Source: Trichuris trichiura
Lineage: Eukaryota; Nematoda; Enoplea; Trichinellida; Trichuridae
Assembly: GCA_037903355.1 (NCBI GenBank)
Contig: JBAJFE010000004.1
Span: 1,426,001 to 1,490,000, forward strand
Length of the DNA: 64,000 nucleotides
Direction: 5' to 3'
Of the stretch, positions 1 to 11,400 are shown one piece after another (within the stretch, counting starts at the first letter, position 1; each line of letters starts with the position of its first letter). Position numbers and translations under genes: made by a program. Under the pieces are notes generated by a model, which was not told the DNA's origin, did not search any database, and saw only the letters and a program-made list of their open reading frames with translations.

Positions 1-40
1 CATAACTGCAGTTGGGCGCAGTATTCAGCGCTGGCGGTCA

Positions 41-201
41 AAATCCCGAATAGGTCGAAAATGCGTTGTAAACGTCGGCCTTTTGGCAGTTGCGCGTTGG
101 CATTTTCTGGATAAGGAATGTATTTGAGTAGAGGCGTCATGCCAGTGCACAACCGCCTCAAGGTTAAACTTTACGGTGCATTTTCGACCTATTCGGGATT
201 C
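41..201. repeat. Foldback (MITE-like) element, copy 1
   Basis: About 160 bp with long imperfect terminal inverted repeats. The left arm (about 41-103) begins AATCCCGAATAGGTCGAAAA and is matched by the reverse complement of the right arm (about 137-201), ending CGACCTATTCGGGATT. Both arms also carry a GGCAGTTGCGCGTTGGCAT-type block and its complement. A related copy lies at 22521-22756. No coding capacity is credible. It is probably a non-autonomous DNA transposon or foldback element; the target-site duplication is not resolved. Confidence 0.7.
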
Positions 202-339
202 GGCCCTAATCCATATTCAAACATACGTTACTACAACTGTGAACATAAGCGGAAGTTCCTTCAGCTGACTTGCACAGAAGGGCCTATGAATACCTACATT
301 GCACATGTATAACGACTAAAGCTAACTTCTTGGTACGAG

Positions 340-575
340 ACTGGATTTTCATTTTAAACTCTTTCCTATACGGAATGTAGGTCCCGTTTAAAAATTTAAA
401 TTTCCCCAGAGCTTTCGGGTCAATCGTGACCCGTCCTCACCGGTCTTAAATTATAGAAATCTCTACTATGATTATATATATCTATAATTTAAGACCGTTG
501 AGGACGGGAGAAATTAAAATTTTAAAACGGGACCTACTTTCCGTATAGGAAAGAGTTCAACATGAAAATGACTAA
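340..575. repeat. Foldback element with hammerhead-like left arm
   Basis: Two inverted arms of about 95-110 bp flank an AT-rich centre (about 451-478). The block CTCTTTCCTATACGGAA near 358 recurs inverted near 540-556, and the block around CCCGTCCTCACCGGTCTTAA recurs inverted at 481-508. The left arm has about 24 bp absent from the right arm. Read on the minus strand, those bases plus neighbours give a GGGTCA...TGACCC hairpin followed by GAAA, AGCT and C. The same arrangement occurs in the hammerhead candidate beside the Penelope element (17374-17438). The core reads GUGAGGA instead of CUGANGA, so this copy is probably catalytically dead. I infer it derives from a PLE-type ribozyme repeat. 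Confidence 0.65.
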
Positions 576-1466
576 AGCTATGTAAGTCTTCTAAAGTAGT
601 CGAGAAAACATACGCGGAAAGGATTAAGCAAATTCGAAATAGCCTTTTTGAGCTACCGTAACTAAAAGGGTCCTTAACGCCCGTCGAGTGACGTAAATGG
701 GGACAAAAATGATAGGCGAAGGAAAAACAGACTTCCATGTTTTTCCTTTGCCGCTAGCTAGGAAGCACTTAATGCGAAATTGTCGAGCGACGCTTGCCAA
801 CTCAGCGTTTCACCTTGCGGGGGCCCAAAGGCTCGACTAGCACGTGGGTCCCGCCGAGCAAAAGTGACGGCGAGAATGAGGGGGTACACACCTTCGTGTA
901 AACATTGTCGCGTAGTAAACAAACACTCCAATTAAAAATTTAAGCTATTCCCCGACGCAGTGTCCTCAAGGGCAATTGTAGAGTGCTAAGACTTCAACAG
1001 TCCATTAGGAGATGGTCTTTGAAGATGATCCGCCCCAATTGTCAACAAGAAGAAGAAACGAAAAGATTACTTCCTTTGCTGATCCACACATTCTGCTGCA
1101 AGGCGCCGCGTGGTCGGTAGGCCTTTTTTTTCAGCCGCGTCGAAAGGTGTTTATACGTCCTTTGGGGCTGCTTACGCTTTAGTGACGAATACTTTTAACT
1201 ACGTAAGCGCACGTGCCGCCTCTCTCAGTGATTGAGAGGAAGCGCTCGTTCTTTGCAGACAACAGGAAGTCGACGCTTATTGGTCCAAATTATCACGGCT
1301 AGTAATTGCATCACTGAGATGGTCACATCCACTTGGTTGAGAGTTGTCAGTTGTGTGTGTGTGTTCGTTGCGCCGCTTGTCCAAGGCACAAATCTAATCA
1401 TCTCATCCGAAGAGGCGAAACAAACTTCCCTGAAGTGCGCGCGACAACGGCAGGAGGCATCATCGC
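576..1466. other. Intergenic, no supported gene
   Basis: Only short open frames in conflicting phases are seen. A frame at 1232-1498 (88 codons, containing an ATG near 1319 and a hydrophobic stretch) overlaps the start of the next gene in another frame and is not supported. The region presumably contains the promoter and leader of the gene starting at 1467. Confidence 0.5.
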
Positions 1467-1757
1467 ATGATGAACCGATCGCCCGTCAGGCAAAGTGATA
1501 CACAAGAGAAGGAGGTGAACTCGTCGTCCGGCGATCAGTTGGCCCCGTTGAATCAACCGGAACCAAGAAGGGCTTCAACGACTCGACGAGTCAGCCGAGC
1601 CTACGAAATTCGTCCATCCATCAAAAGCGAAAAGCCGCTCAAGGTATGGCTTTGCGAGCACATGGACAAGCAAACGATCAATCTGGTTATCAATTTTCTT
1701 GTTCTAACCACGCTGCTTGCCATGCTAACCATATTTCTAAGCCATCTCGAACATTGA
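1467..1757 (+). CDS. Small tail-anchored membrane protein, unidentified
   Basis: A single open frame of 96 codons beginning with two ATG codons. Residues 1-65 are polar, rich in Ser, Arg, Gln and Glu. Residues about 70-92 form one hydrophobic helix (INLVINFLVLTTLLAMLTIF) followed by the short tail LSHLEH. This is the layout of a C-terminal tail-anchored or type II single-pass protein with most of its mass in the cytosol. It converges on mcm9, whose stop is about 285 bp downstream. I do not recognise the family. The well-formed C-terminal anchor argues for a real gene, but a 5' exon in another frame (1319-1498) cannot be excluded. Confidence 0.45.
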   Translation: MMNRSPVRQSDTQEKEVNSSSGDQLAPLNQPEPRRASTTRRVSRAYEIRPSIKSEKPLKVWLCEHMDKQTINLVINFLVLTTLLAMLTIFLSHLEH

Positions 1758-2041
1758 CGCTTTAGTAGAGCTTCTTGACACGTTGTTATTTCAAAATTCC
1801 TTCAGACGCGTTTAGCAAGCAAGGTGAGCATGGAATGCGTAATGTTTACAAAAAAAATAATGCCGCGAAAACGGCATGACGGCTAAGAGTATTAAAATTT
1901 ATTAACATACGACTTGTTACACCAACAGCTCTTGTTGCTAGTCGTAGTCGACGCGGCAAGCGCGCGCTTGCAGGAATCTTCAATGCATTCTTTTCTGGCC
2001 ACTAGAGCTAAAAGCTGTTGCAGCTAATCGGCTTTGCAACA

Positions 2042-5000
2042 TCACTCGCCGCTTTCCGTGTAACGGAATCGTTTCAATTTCCTTTCGATTGACGACAAAG
2101 CATTTGACGCGTCGGCGGATCCAAGTTCGTCCGGCTTTTCGCCATCGCCGCTGGATTGGGTGAAGGATTGCTCAAGTTGCACTTCTCCCTCAAGATCCAA
2201 AGCGCGAAGCATTGACGAAGCAAAATGCGCGTAATCTTCTTCCGCATTTTCCGGAAAGACCGACTGGACCACATCGGGCGTCTCAAGAAATGCGTCGCCT
2301 ACAATGGTCTCTCTGCCTGTTGAAGTTGAACAGTAGTGAGCACCTACTCTGCATTGTCAACTCGACCAATGAGGTAGCTACAAGGGCGTCTAATACGGTC
2401 ACCTCTTCGCGGAACATAAGACGAGCGTGAGCTTGCGACAACCTAACCAAACTATCCATCATTCGTACTGTTGTAAGACCTTCTTCCCGGCGGTTTTTGG
2501 CGCGCTGCTTTAAGAAATATTGGGAAAGAACGCTAAGGAAAAGTAGCGTAAGGGAAACACAACGAACATGAGCGCTTAATGGGTAGACGAACCGCTCTGC
2601 GTCGGGAGTAATGGTTGGTTGCAGAGTGCGTACCAGACGCACGTAGTCTTTCAGCATTGCTATGCTCCATAAGGCTTCGTGGCTCCCGCCTTGATCGCAT
2701 TGCCTTTTTCGGGATGAATTCAACAGTTGACTACGTAGTAGGTGCTTGCAAACATTGCGTATCCATCTGTCCGTGTTGGCTTGGTTAAAATAGAGTACCA
2801 AGTCGAAGCGGCTCAGCAACGGAGTGCTCAGCATGGAGTCGTGATGAAATGCTCGACCAACATTTTCCTAAGCAACAAAAAAAACTTTGCTTTAAGGTGC
2901 TTTTTTCTGGTTTGCGCGCGCGCGCGTGAAAAACCGGAAAATTGCAAGCCGCCATGACGCTACAACGACAGTTCAACTTGGTGACAAGGCCGGCTTTTGC
3001 CACGCTGACGGTTTGTTGCTCCATAGCTTCGCGAATGGCTTCCTTGTCCGCCTCCTTCATTGTGTTGAACTCGTCGATGCAACAAATTCCTGAGGCAACG
3101 AAAAAAAAACAAGCGGAGCATCCCTGCGGGGCGAAAAGGCTGCTCTGCTCACCTCCGCATGCGAGCGGTAAGGCGCCCGCTTCCAGTTGCCATTCTCCTT
3201 GCTCTTTGACCGCGTGGCAGGTAAGACCGGCATTCGATGTACCAATACCCGTGGTATAGACGGACCGGGGAGCAATGCCGGCGGCGAACTTCAAAATTTG
3301 AGACTTGCCCGTACCAGGGTCACCCACCATAAGCAAGTGACAGTCGCCGCGAAGTAGCGTACCTTTTCGAAAAAGAAGGCAACAGATATTTTTTCACCTT
3401 AAGCAACTTTGCAAGTTTATAGAAAAAAGCGGAAATGACGTCACTAACACTTGATGATCTCATATACTGTCGATATTAAGCTTTCTTCGTCACTAGCGTT
3501 TAATAAAGGTCGATATGCAAAACAATGAAGCGGAAACGTGTTGGCACTATTGCGCAACAACACGCTTCCCCAAGCGCGGGCCTCAAGTTCAACGAGATTT
3601 AAAAGTAAGCGCTTTTTCTGCATAACCGTCCTCAAAAGGCTCATGTTGGAGTGAAGTACATAGATGGCGCTAGGAAAGCTCGAGAAACCTTTGTAACATA
3701 TTCGACTGGCAAAAATTGATCTGAAAATTTCGGAAATGTTGTTTTGCCAAGTGCGCGCACATTTCGCGCGCGTACTCGCCGGTCCGAACGTACCTCTATC
3801 AATCATTACGAATGCTAGACGGTTGGTTAAAAGTCGAAACATTGAAAAATAAGCACGGCATAAAAGGCACGCTCTGGAATGGCCGTTCATGCGATCAAAT
3901 TCAAAATACCGTTTAAAAAGAGTATATCTGTTCAGCCTGGAATGAATACTAATTATAATGAATGAATAAGATGGATGGAAACGGTAGGCGTTATCAGAGT
4001 TGGCACTTTGTTTGACGTTCCATTAAGATGGATAGAAAATAGAGATCTCATTTTGAGATTAAACACAATTATATTGTTGAAAACTCTTCGCATTGCATTA
4101 CATCAACTATAGCGTAGTAATAAAGCGTATTTCGCGAAAGCTACTACAATGATGTTCACGTTTTGATTTAGGACATTACTTAGCAGCAGTCCTTACCTTA
4201 TTTGGCTTTCAAATGTTAACATAAATAACCTATTGTGAGCTGTCTAAAATACACGCACTTTTTATGCTGTAAAATTAAACGTTTCCTCAAGGCTGTCTTT
4301 TTGATCGATCTTGACGGCTTTGCCTGGCCCCAACTAATTCTATTAATACTCGATCCCATGACATGGCAATGTGCCATTGCACGTTCACCTGCCCGAAGAG
4401 AGGAAATGTTTTGGGAACTATTCAAGACTTCGCCATTTCCTAAAGCGACAGCTAAACAAAAAAATTTCAAGCCCCATTCCAAAGCTGGCGCGGCAAGTGG
4501 TGACGCTCAGCTGCCCCTACGTGCTTACAGGGAGAGAAGCGCTAGTTGCGCGTCGAATAAATGCACGTAATCACTACCCTCACAATGTATGTATTATGAC
4601 TTGCTGATAAAAGGCAGTGATAAAAAAAAAGAGTCCAAAACATTAATGACCCTCTTGAAGATTGATCATATAGATCAGATAAACAATTGAAAGTGTTTGA
4701 TTATGTCCCTTTAGGAAAAGCTGCAGTTGCAGAGAACTGAAAAGGCAGCTTACAACTAAGCAAACGCAGTTATGAATACATCCGTCTGCTTGCAGACTTT
4801 GGATGTCTTTCCACGCTGCAAAAAATGACCACTGGAAACCAACGTGCACTTGTTAATGCCACGCGGTTTGAATATGTTGAAATTGGCGAGCTGCACACCA
4901 GCAATAATGCATTGCGAAGTCAAAGCTATAACGGTTATTTTTAGGATGAATGGTCTTTAGTTGATCCCGCGAAAAGCTAACGACTTTAACTAACTCGCCG

Positions 5001-7412
5001 AATTGCAACATTACTCTAAAACTGAATGGGATGAAAACACCTGGACAAATGGTTTTTGTCACAGAAGCGGAAAAGTATTTATTTCCAACGAGAAGCATTG
5101 CCATTGACGTATTCGCGCACTTAGGCTTAATCGATCGCGTCTTAAAGCCGGCAAGGCTGTAAAGGCTACTGAATTTTAAAAAATTCGTTAAACATCGAAA
5201 CTGCTCATTTCTCTGAGAGTAACATCGTTTGAATGGATTAAAGCGCGAAATTCATTTAAATAATTGCAGCCTAATGCAACGCGTTCGAATAATGACTATT
5301 GCGCGACGTTAATAAAAGCTTTGTACGCAACGTGCCGAAAAAGCAAAGCCTCTACTTCGAATCTTGACGAAAGTAGAAAACAAAAATCACTTTCAAAAAA
5401 TGGGAAAAAATAGCAAACCTTTTTGCGTAAATATACTACCATTAAGAAAACTAATACGTAAGCTTAGCTTAGTAATTTCAAGAACAGAAAAAAATAAGAC
5501 GAGTTTTCTCGGTGGAATCGTATTGTTTTACTTTCTATTATTTGAAATCAGCTTTAGCCTGCCGGCTTTTTAACTATTTCTGTATGCAAAAAGAAGGCTA
5601 GTAACAATGTAGTGGTAAGAACAATGTCGTAACGATCAGCAACACAAGCATATGTCATATATGTCATTTATTTGGAACGCTAATGCGCAAAAGTGTTACG
5701 CATGTAAATTATTTTGGATTTTTGCATGTTCGGGGATACATAATATGGCATGTTGAAGTCTTGCAGACTAAAGCTAAGTACGAAATCTTTTAAATTTTAT
5801 ATATACAGTATGCAGATAACATGAAGACATGTTTGTGGGATACGGTAGAAATTTAACTTTTAAATTTCCCGCATTATTTCTCACTACAAGAAACCCTAAA
5901 TTCTATTAGCAAAGAGAGATGGAGGAATAGAAGTTGTTCGATGGTTATGTAGCCGGATATTTTTATTTAAATAAAGGTAATATATACCTGATTCGCTTGT
6001 ACGCGAAACCCCGCCAATGATGACCAACAGCGCAGCAAGCTTGGCCAAGAACATTTGAAACATTGTTGGACAAAAGCTGGAAACGATGACATTTCTTCCG
6101 GTCAGCGGTTTTTGGGCCCAAGCTTTCCAAAATGCTTCGAAAGCCATCATCTAAGCAAAAAAATTGCCCTAGCAGCCTTAATGCTGAAAAAACGCACCGA
6201 CTCGGATGAAGGCAATGACTGTCGCAAGTTTGCGGAGGGCAGAACATGCGTAGCGCGGAGTACTATGTCGAAAAGGGGTTCTTGAAATCTTTTCGCTCCG
6301 TGACATCGCCTCCTCAATACACCGCTGTAAAAAAAATATATATAAGAATACTGTATATTAATGCCTGTAGATGGGAGCTTACGTGACCAAGACTTGCTCA
6401 CCAAGATTGCAAGTTTCCACTAAGGATTCTTCCAGAACGACCCATATTGATTCTGTAAGGGTGGAACTTGACAAGCCGGAAATGTCCTGTAATTTTGCCT
6501 CCTGATATCGGCGACAAGAACGAAGAGAAGCTAAAGATATTATCCTTTAATATATTCAAAAAAACTAGTCAACCAACGAGCTCCGGAAGGAGTGATGTCC
6601 TCAAACTGCGTACAGCGGCAACCAGTTCCGGAAGGACAAGTTACAGGGGGCGTAAAGCAATAGCATTGATCAAAGCTGGCCTTCAAAGTGCTTACAATTG
6701 TTAAAATACCGTACTCTATAAGCTTACCTCGGAAACAAACTTAAACTGGCATCGTTTGCAAACAAAGTGTCGACTGTACTGGATCAAGCGTACCTGGGAT
6801 ACTTTGGCAATAACGCCTTTTTAGGAACGAATTAGAAGGGTGGAAATTGTCATGCAAATATTTAAATTCACCCTTCAGTGTAATCAAGCACCCAAGCAGC
6901 GAACAACAGTCGTCAAACTGGCGGCAAAACGGAGCGTTTATTTGATGAGCAGCAAGCAAAAACCGAACAGATCCCTAAAGGGACTTATTTCAGAAAGCGT
7001 AAAAAGTTGCGGGAAAAGGATATACAAGCCGCTTTTTCGCCATAAGCATTAGCAGATCTTTCAAAGCTTCTCGAAAATAGCGCACAGCTTTGTCGGGCTT
7101 TCGGAATACTTGTTCAACTAGTCGCTCGCTTTGGCTGCAGAATACTTCCACGCTATCACAGCCATTCAGTTGGTGAATTAAGAAAAAATTTCAGGTCGCA
7201 ACGTACTCGATAATGATTTTTGCCGGATCACTTTCGTTATCGTCAGACGCGGCAAGATGCTCAATCTGATCAAAGCAGTAACGCACCAAGTACAATTTGC
7301 ATTGGGCTGCGCAAAGACATCAAAGCCAGTAGAATATGAAGCGAAAAATAAAAGACCACTTACCAATGAAAAAGTCCGACGGGCAATTCTCCTTAGCGGC
7401 TGCGTTATTCAT
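2042..7412 (-). CDS. mcm9: MCM9 helicase, short form, 14 exons
   Basis: AAA+ MCM-family helicase; with MCM8 it acts in homologous recombination and replication-fork repair in animals. I reconstruct 14 exons, high to low: 7364-7412, 7207-7306, 7026-7152, 6872-6974, 6728-6801, 6578-6680, 6383-6530, 6198-6324, 5988-6150, 3153-3362, 2935-3089, 2593-2867, 2348-2532, 2042-2316. All phases close, giving 697 residues. Seen: zinc-binding CKRC near residue 145 with further Cys in CPSGTGCRC and SCRRYQE; Walker A GDPGTGKS near residue 345; Walker B CCIDEF; arginine finger [10 protein letters not shown]; and the MCM9-like segment [11 protein letters not shown] near the C terminus. MCM9 rather than MCM2-8 is chosen from the pattern SHARLMF-like region plus FPEN. 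The protein stops after the winged-helix region and lacks the long tail of vertebrate MCM9. The penultimate-to-last intron (2317-2347) is only 31 nt; intron 9 is 2.6 kb. Confidence 0.9.
3363..5987 (-). other. Large mcm9 intron 9
   Basis: A 2.6 kb intron in a gene whose other introns are 31-70 nt. It holds a 148-codon minus-strand frame (3444-3890) and several short frames, none resembling a protein family I know. No transposon ends, tandem repeat or RNA gene were recognised. Confidence 0.6.
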
Positions 7413-7505
7413 CCTCCGAGCAATTTTCAAGTCGATTAATTTTTGCGGAGAATCTTGCCAACAAATCGCGATCCTAAAATAGACATTTTTCAACAAAATG
7501 CATTT

Positions 7506-7754
7506 CTAAAAAGGTACTTTTGTTACTACTTCCTCGTTCAAGTCGCAGGAAAGAATTTTAACAGAATATACAGATGTATTAGGCACAAGAGTAACGTTGC
7601 AAGAAGGACTCGAAGACTGGCCGCTTAAAAGTACAAAGCAACCGGAGTCTGGATCAACCGCGCAAACAATTCCGGAAATCTTGCTCTGTCTATTCCATTC
7701 ATGCAAGGTAACGACTTCAATTTTCTTTCCTCTTAAATCTGTTGCCTCTTCCAT
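7506..7754 (-). CDS. Sm-fold protein, Gemin6-like
   Basis: Single-exon frame of 82 residues starting MEEATDLRGKKIEVVTLHEW. The pattern of a five-stranded Sm fold is visible: GKKIEVVT (strand 1), SGIVCAVDPDSGCFVLL (strands 2-3, aligning with the GWVLTTDP... region of Gemin6 as I recall it) and VTLVPNTSVYSVKILSCD (strands 4-5). Gemin6 is a subunit of the SMN complex that assembles spliceosomal Sm cores. The protein is shorter than vertebrate Gemin6 (about 167 residues) and covers only the Sm-like domain; an LSM12-type domain is the alternative. The upstream extension of the frame (to 7817) has no ATG, so the start at 7754 is preferred. Its stop lies 93 bp upstream of the mcm9 ATG on the same strand, suggesting co-transcription. 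Confidence 0.5.
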   Translation of the reverse strand: MEEATDLRGKKIEVVTLHEWNRQSKISGIVCAVDPDSGCFVLLSGQSSSPSCNVTLVPNTSVYSVKILSCDLNEEVVTKVPF

Positions 7755-8315
7755 GCAAGGAAACAATCGTTTCAAACTGGAGGTGTGGTTTGTACAGTAT
7801 CCTACGCTACTTGACAATCGGAAGGTTAGACAGAACTATTTATATGCCTAATAACACAACATTTTCTAGACGTAGTTGCGATTTGTCGTTCAGCACGTCA
7901 GCAAAATTATGCTGATCGTACCGTTCCATCTAACGTAAAAAATGCGCTGATGGGCTTTTGCGTAAGAGATGTTTTTAATTAGAAATTGTATTCCGACATA
8001 TTGGCGGAAACAATTACAAAACATTTGGTGATCATTGGATAACGGATTTTTTTAAAAAATAAACACCCATGCCGGCGGATAACCACAAAAGTAAAACCTT
8101 CGTACATAGGTATAGTGGATAGTGGATTCTCGATTATTGGAAGTAATTGTTGCGCGGGATAGTTTCTCGAAAAGTTTCCTTTAAATTGGCAAAGTCTCAA
8201 AGAATGGTCTAATGGGATGCGAAATTAAAGTTGCGCCGCGGGAACGTGCATTTTTCACTGTTTGGAGGGTCATTAACAGAAAATACCCATAGTTCCGATA
8301 ACAAAAAATTTATAT
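7755..8315. other. Intergenic between Gemin6-like gene and LTR element
   Basis: No supported gene. Expected to contain the promoter of the Gemin6-like/mcm9 pair. Nothing else was recognised. Confidence 0.4.
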
Positions 8316-8468
8316 TGTAGTGGGACCGGAAGAGCTTTACTACGCAGTTTACTTTCACACGGCAGTCAGAATAGAATGAATGACAGTACTCGATACTAGA
8401 TAGATAGGTATATGTTTTACGGTATCGTTTTCTGATGCTTAAGTAACAATGCTGTCGCGTCCGCTACA
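8316..8468 (-). repeat. 3' LTR of gypsy element
   Basis: 153 bp, TG...CA, identical by eye to 12347-12499. The pol stop codon (8417-8419) lies inside this LTR. A G-rich purine tract (about 8469-8486 read on the minus strand, GGGGGCGGG) immediately precedes it and is the likely polypurine tract. Confidence 0.92.
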
Positions 8469-11400
8469 TAGCCCGCCCCCAGAGAGCTGGGCGAACGATC
8501 CGTTGGGGCTGATTCGGCGCTGAAAAACGCTGGCTTAACTCTATCCATGCTGACTGTCTCCAGTCGCCCATTTCGAGCCAACGTCAGCGTCTTCTGTGTG
8601 CGCGCCACTACCGCGAATGGGCCGTCGTAGGCCGGCGACAGTGGTGGACGCTGCGCGTCCACGCGGACGAAGACGTGTGTAGCCGTGCGCAGGCCTCTTG
8701 GTACGTGCCAACATGGGCGTAGAGGTGCGCGCGTCGGGGTCGGCCGGACTGATCCAAAAAAGGTGTCTAGTTCTGCTCGGTGTGAAGAAGGGTGTTTGCT
8801 ACCTGTGGTCGGGGAGAAGAAAACTGCTGGCAAACGCAAGGAAGAACCGTAGACGAGCTCAGCAGGACAATGGCGCAAGTCTTCTTTAACGGCGGAGCGA
8901 ATTCCTAGAAGCACAAGTGGCAGACTGTCAACCCACTGACGGGAGTGATGTACATGTGCCGTTAGTGCTGACTTTAGTTGTCTGTGGAATCGCTCAACTA
9001 GGCCGTTGGCTTGCGGATGGTAGGCGGACGTGGGCGCCAGTTGAATTCCCAAGAAGTTGGCCAAGGCCAGCCAAAAGGAGCTCTGGAACTGTCGGCCTTG
9101 GTCGGTGGTAATAATCGAGGGCAGCCCAAATCTGGATATCCAAGCTGTCGTAAAGCACCGCGCTACCGTTTCAGCTTTGCAGTTCATGAGTGGAACAGCC
9201 TCTGGCCACCGTGTAAAGCGATCGACCATTGTAAGGATATATGTGTAACCACGCGAAGGCGGTAAGGGTCCCACTATGTCTACATGTACGTGGTCGAAAC
9301 GTGAGTCTGGGATCGCGAAGTACTTTGGAGGCGTCCTTACATGTCGTTGAATCTTCGTACGCTGACAAGTCAAGCACTGCCTTGCCCATAATCGAACATC
9401 TTTGTTGATTCCGGGCCAAACATAGTGTCGAGTGATGAGCTTTTGCGTTGCTCGGATACTCGGGTGGGAGAGTGCATGAAGAAGATCGAAAGTGCGACGA
9501 CGGAAGGAATGAGGCAGATAAGGCCTCGGATGCCCTTGTGACACATCACAAGCTAGTGTCGCCTGAAAATCCGGGAGGGTGATGTCGCGTATTTGCAGGG
9601 CCGAGTTGGACCTTAGGTGAACTAGTTCTGGGTCTGCCTCTTGTGCTTGGGCTAAGCGTCGTATATCGAGTGTGTCGACAACAGTGGATAAGGCGTTCAC
9701 TTGTGCACGGGATAACGCATCCGCGACTTGGTTATTTGCCCCTTTAATATGGCGAATATCACCTGTGAAAGTAGTGATGAAGTCCAATTGTCGTATCTCA
9801 CGTGGATTATGGCGATTGGAGGGATGCCGTACGGCGTACACTAGTGGTTTGTGGTCAGTTAGGATGAAGAAGTTGCGACCTTCCAGCCAATGACGGAAAT
9901 GACGGACTGCTAGGTAGGTGGCTAATAGTTCTCGTCCAAACGCACTGTACCTTGCTTCTCGGGCTTGGAATCGCTTTGAAAAAAAAGCTAGGGGCATCCA
10001 TTTGCCCTCTACGTGCTGTTGGAGCACAGCTCCTGCGGTGACGTCCGATGCATCCACTACTAACGATAGCGGTACATTCTCTCGCGGATGGGCTAGCATA
10101 GTGGCATGTGCTAGCTGCTCCTTAGCACTATGAAATGCCTGGCGTGCTTCCAGAGAGAAACTGAAACGGTTATTAGTGCGTGAAGACAAGAGGCTCTCTA
10201 ACGGTGCCAGCGTAGCTGCAACGTGAGGAATGAAACGACGGTAGAAATTGATGCAGCCAAGGAAACGGCGTAATTCAGTTGTGCTTTTCGGTTCTGGCAT
10301 TTGCCGGATGGCTGCCACTTTCTCCGCTAATGGCCTTATGCCGTTCGAGCTGATTTGCATGCCTAGGAAGTCAAGCTGCTTCACGTAAAAAACGCATTTG
10401 GCCGGATTTATTTTTATGCCGTACGTGACGAAACGACGAAACAGGGCCTTTAAGTGATTCTCGTGTTCGGCCGGTGTCGAACTTGCGATAAGCACGTCAT
10501 CCAAGTAGACGAAGCAGAAGTCCAACCCACGAGTTACTTCGTCCATGAACCTCTGAAAGGTCTGGGCCGCGTTTCTTAACCCGAAGGGCATGCGAGTATA
10601 TTCAAACAGCCCGAAGGGAGTTATTACCGCCGTTTTGGGCACATCCTCAGGGTGCACGGGGATCTGCTGATACGCTCTGATGAGGTCGACTTTAGAAAAG
10701 ATCGTCTTCCCGGCCAGTTTCACTGTGACATCATGAAGATGAGGAATAGGGTAACGGTCAGGGACAGTAATGCGGTTCAACTGTCGGTAATCACCGCACG
10801 GCCTCCAGGCACCAGGTTCCTTCTTAGGTACGAGGTGAAGCGGTGAGGCCCAGCAACTATTTGAAGGACGTGCGATGCCCATCTGCACCAGGAGCTCAAA
10901 TTCTTTTTTAGCTGCGCGGAGGCGGTCCGGGGGTAACCGTCGTGGTCTAGCATAGACTGGCGGGCCTGTGGTGACGATATGGTGCTGTATTGGGTGAGCT
11001 GCAGTATCGGCAGGCGTCATGCTAGACGTGAGTGAGGGAAATTCATTTAAAATAGAGATCGCTGCTACTGGTAAGGAGCGTTCTCTTGACTGGAAGACGC
11101 GGCTGTTGGAAAGATCGACTACTAGGCGGTGATGGTGAATGAAGTCCGCTCCAATGATTGCTGTTTCCACGTTAGCCACGGTAAAGGTCCACTTCGCTGG
11201 TGGCAATACATCGAAATGGACTGTGAGTGTCTTGGACCCATGGACAGTCACTGGCGTGCCGTTGATGGCATATACCGAGGCAGTTGATGGTTTGCGTTGA
11301 CGATGTGGGTTACCTGGTATTCGATTTGCTGGAAGCAGACTTACCGCTGCGCCTGTGTCGACGAGGAAGTTCATTCCAGACCGGTGATCGAATAGGTGGA

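Noticed and set aside
1232..1498. 88-codon frame with a hydrophobic stretch
   Set aside because: Overlaps the better-supported 1467-1757 gene in another phase and has no ATG at its stated beginning.
2785..3336. MCM frame continuing through to 2785 as a single exon
   Set aside because: The frame includes two introns (3090-3152 and 2868-2934); reading through inserts non-MCM sequence between conserved motifs.
3444..3890. 148-codon minus-strand frame
   Set aside because: Falls entirely inside mcm9 intron 9; composition and sequence resemble no protein family I know.
7150..7172. TATCACAGCC, identical to the miR-2 family 5' end
   Set aside because: It lies in the short mcm9 intron 2/exon 3 boundary on the plus strand, its 3' half does not match miR-2, and no hairpin was seen around it.
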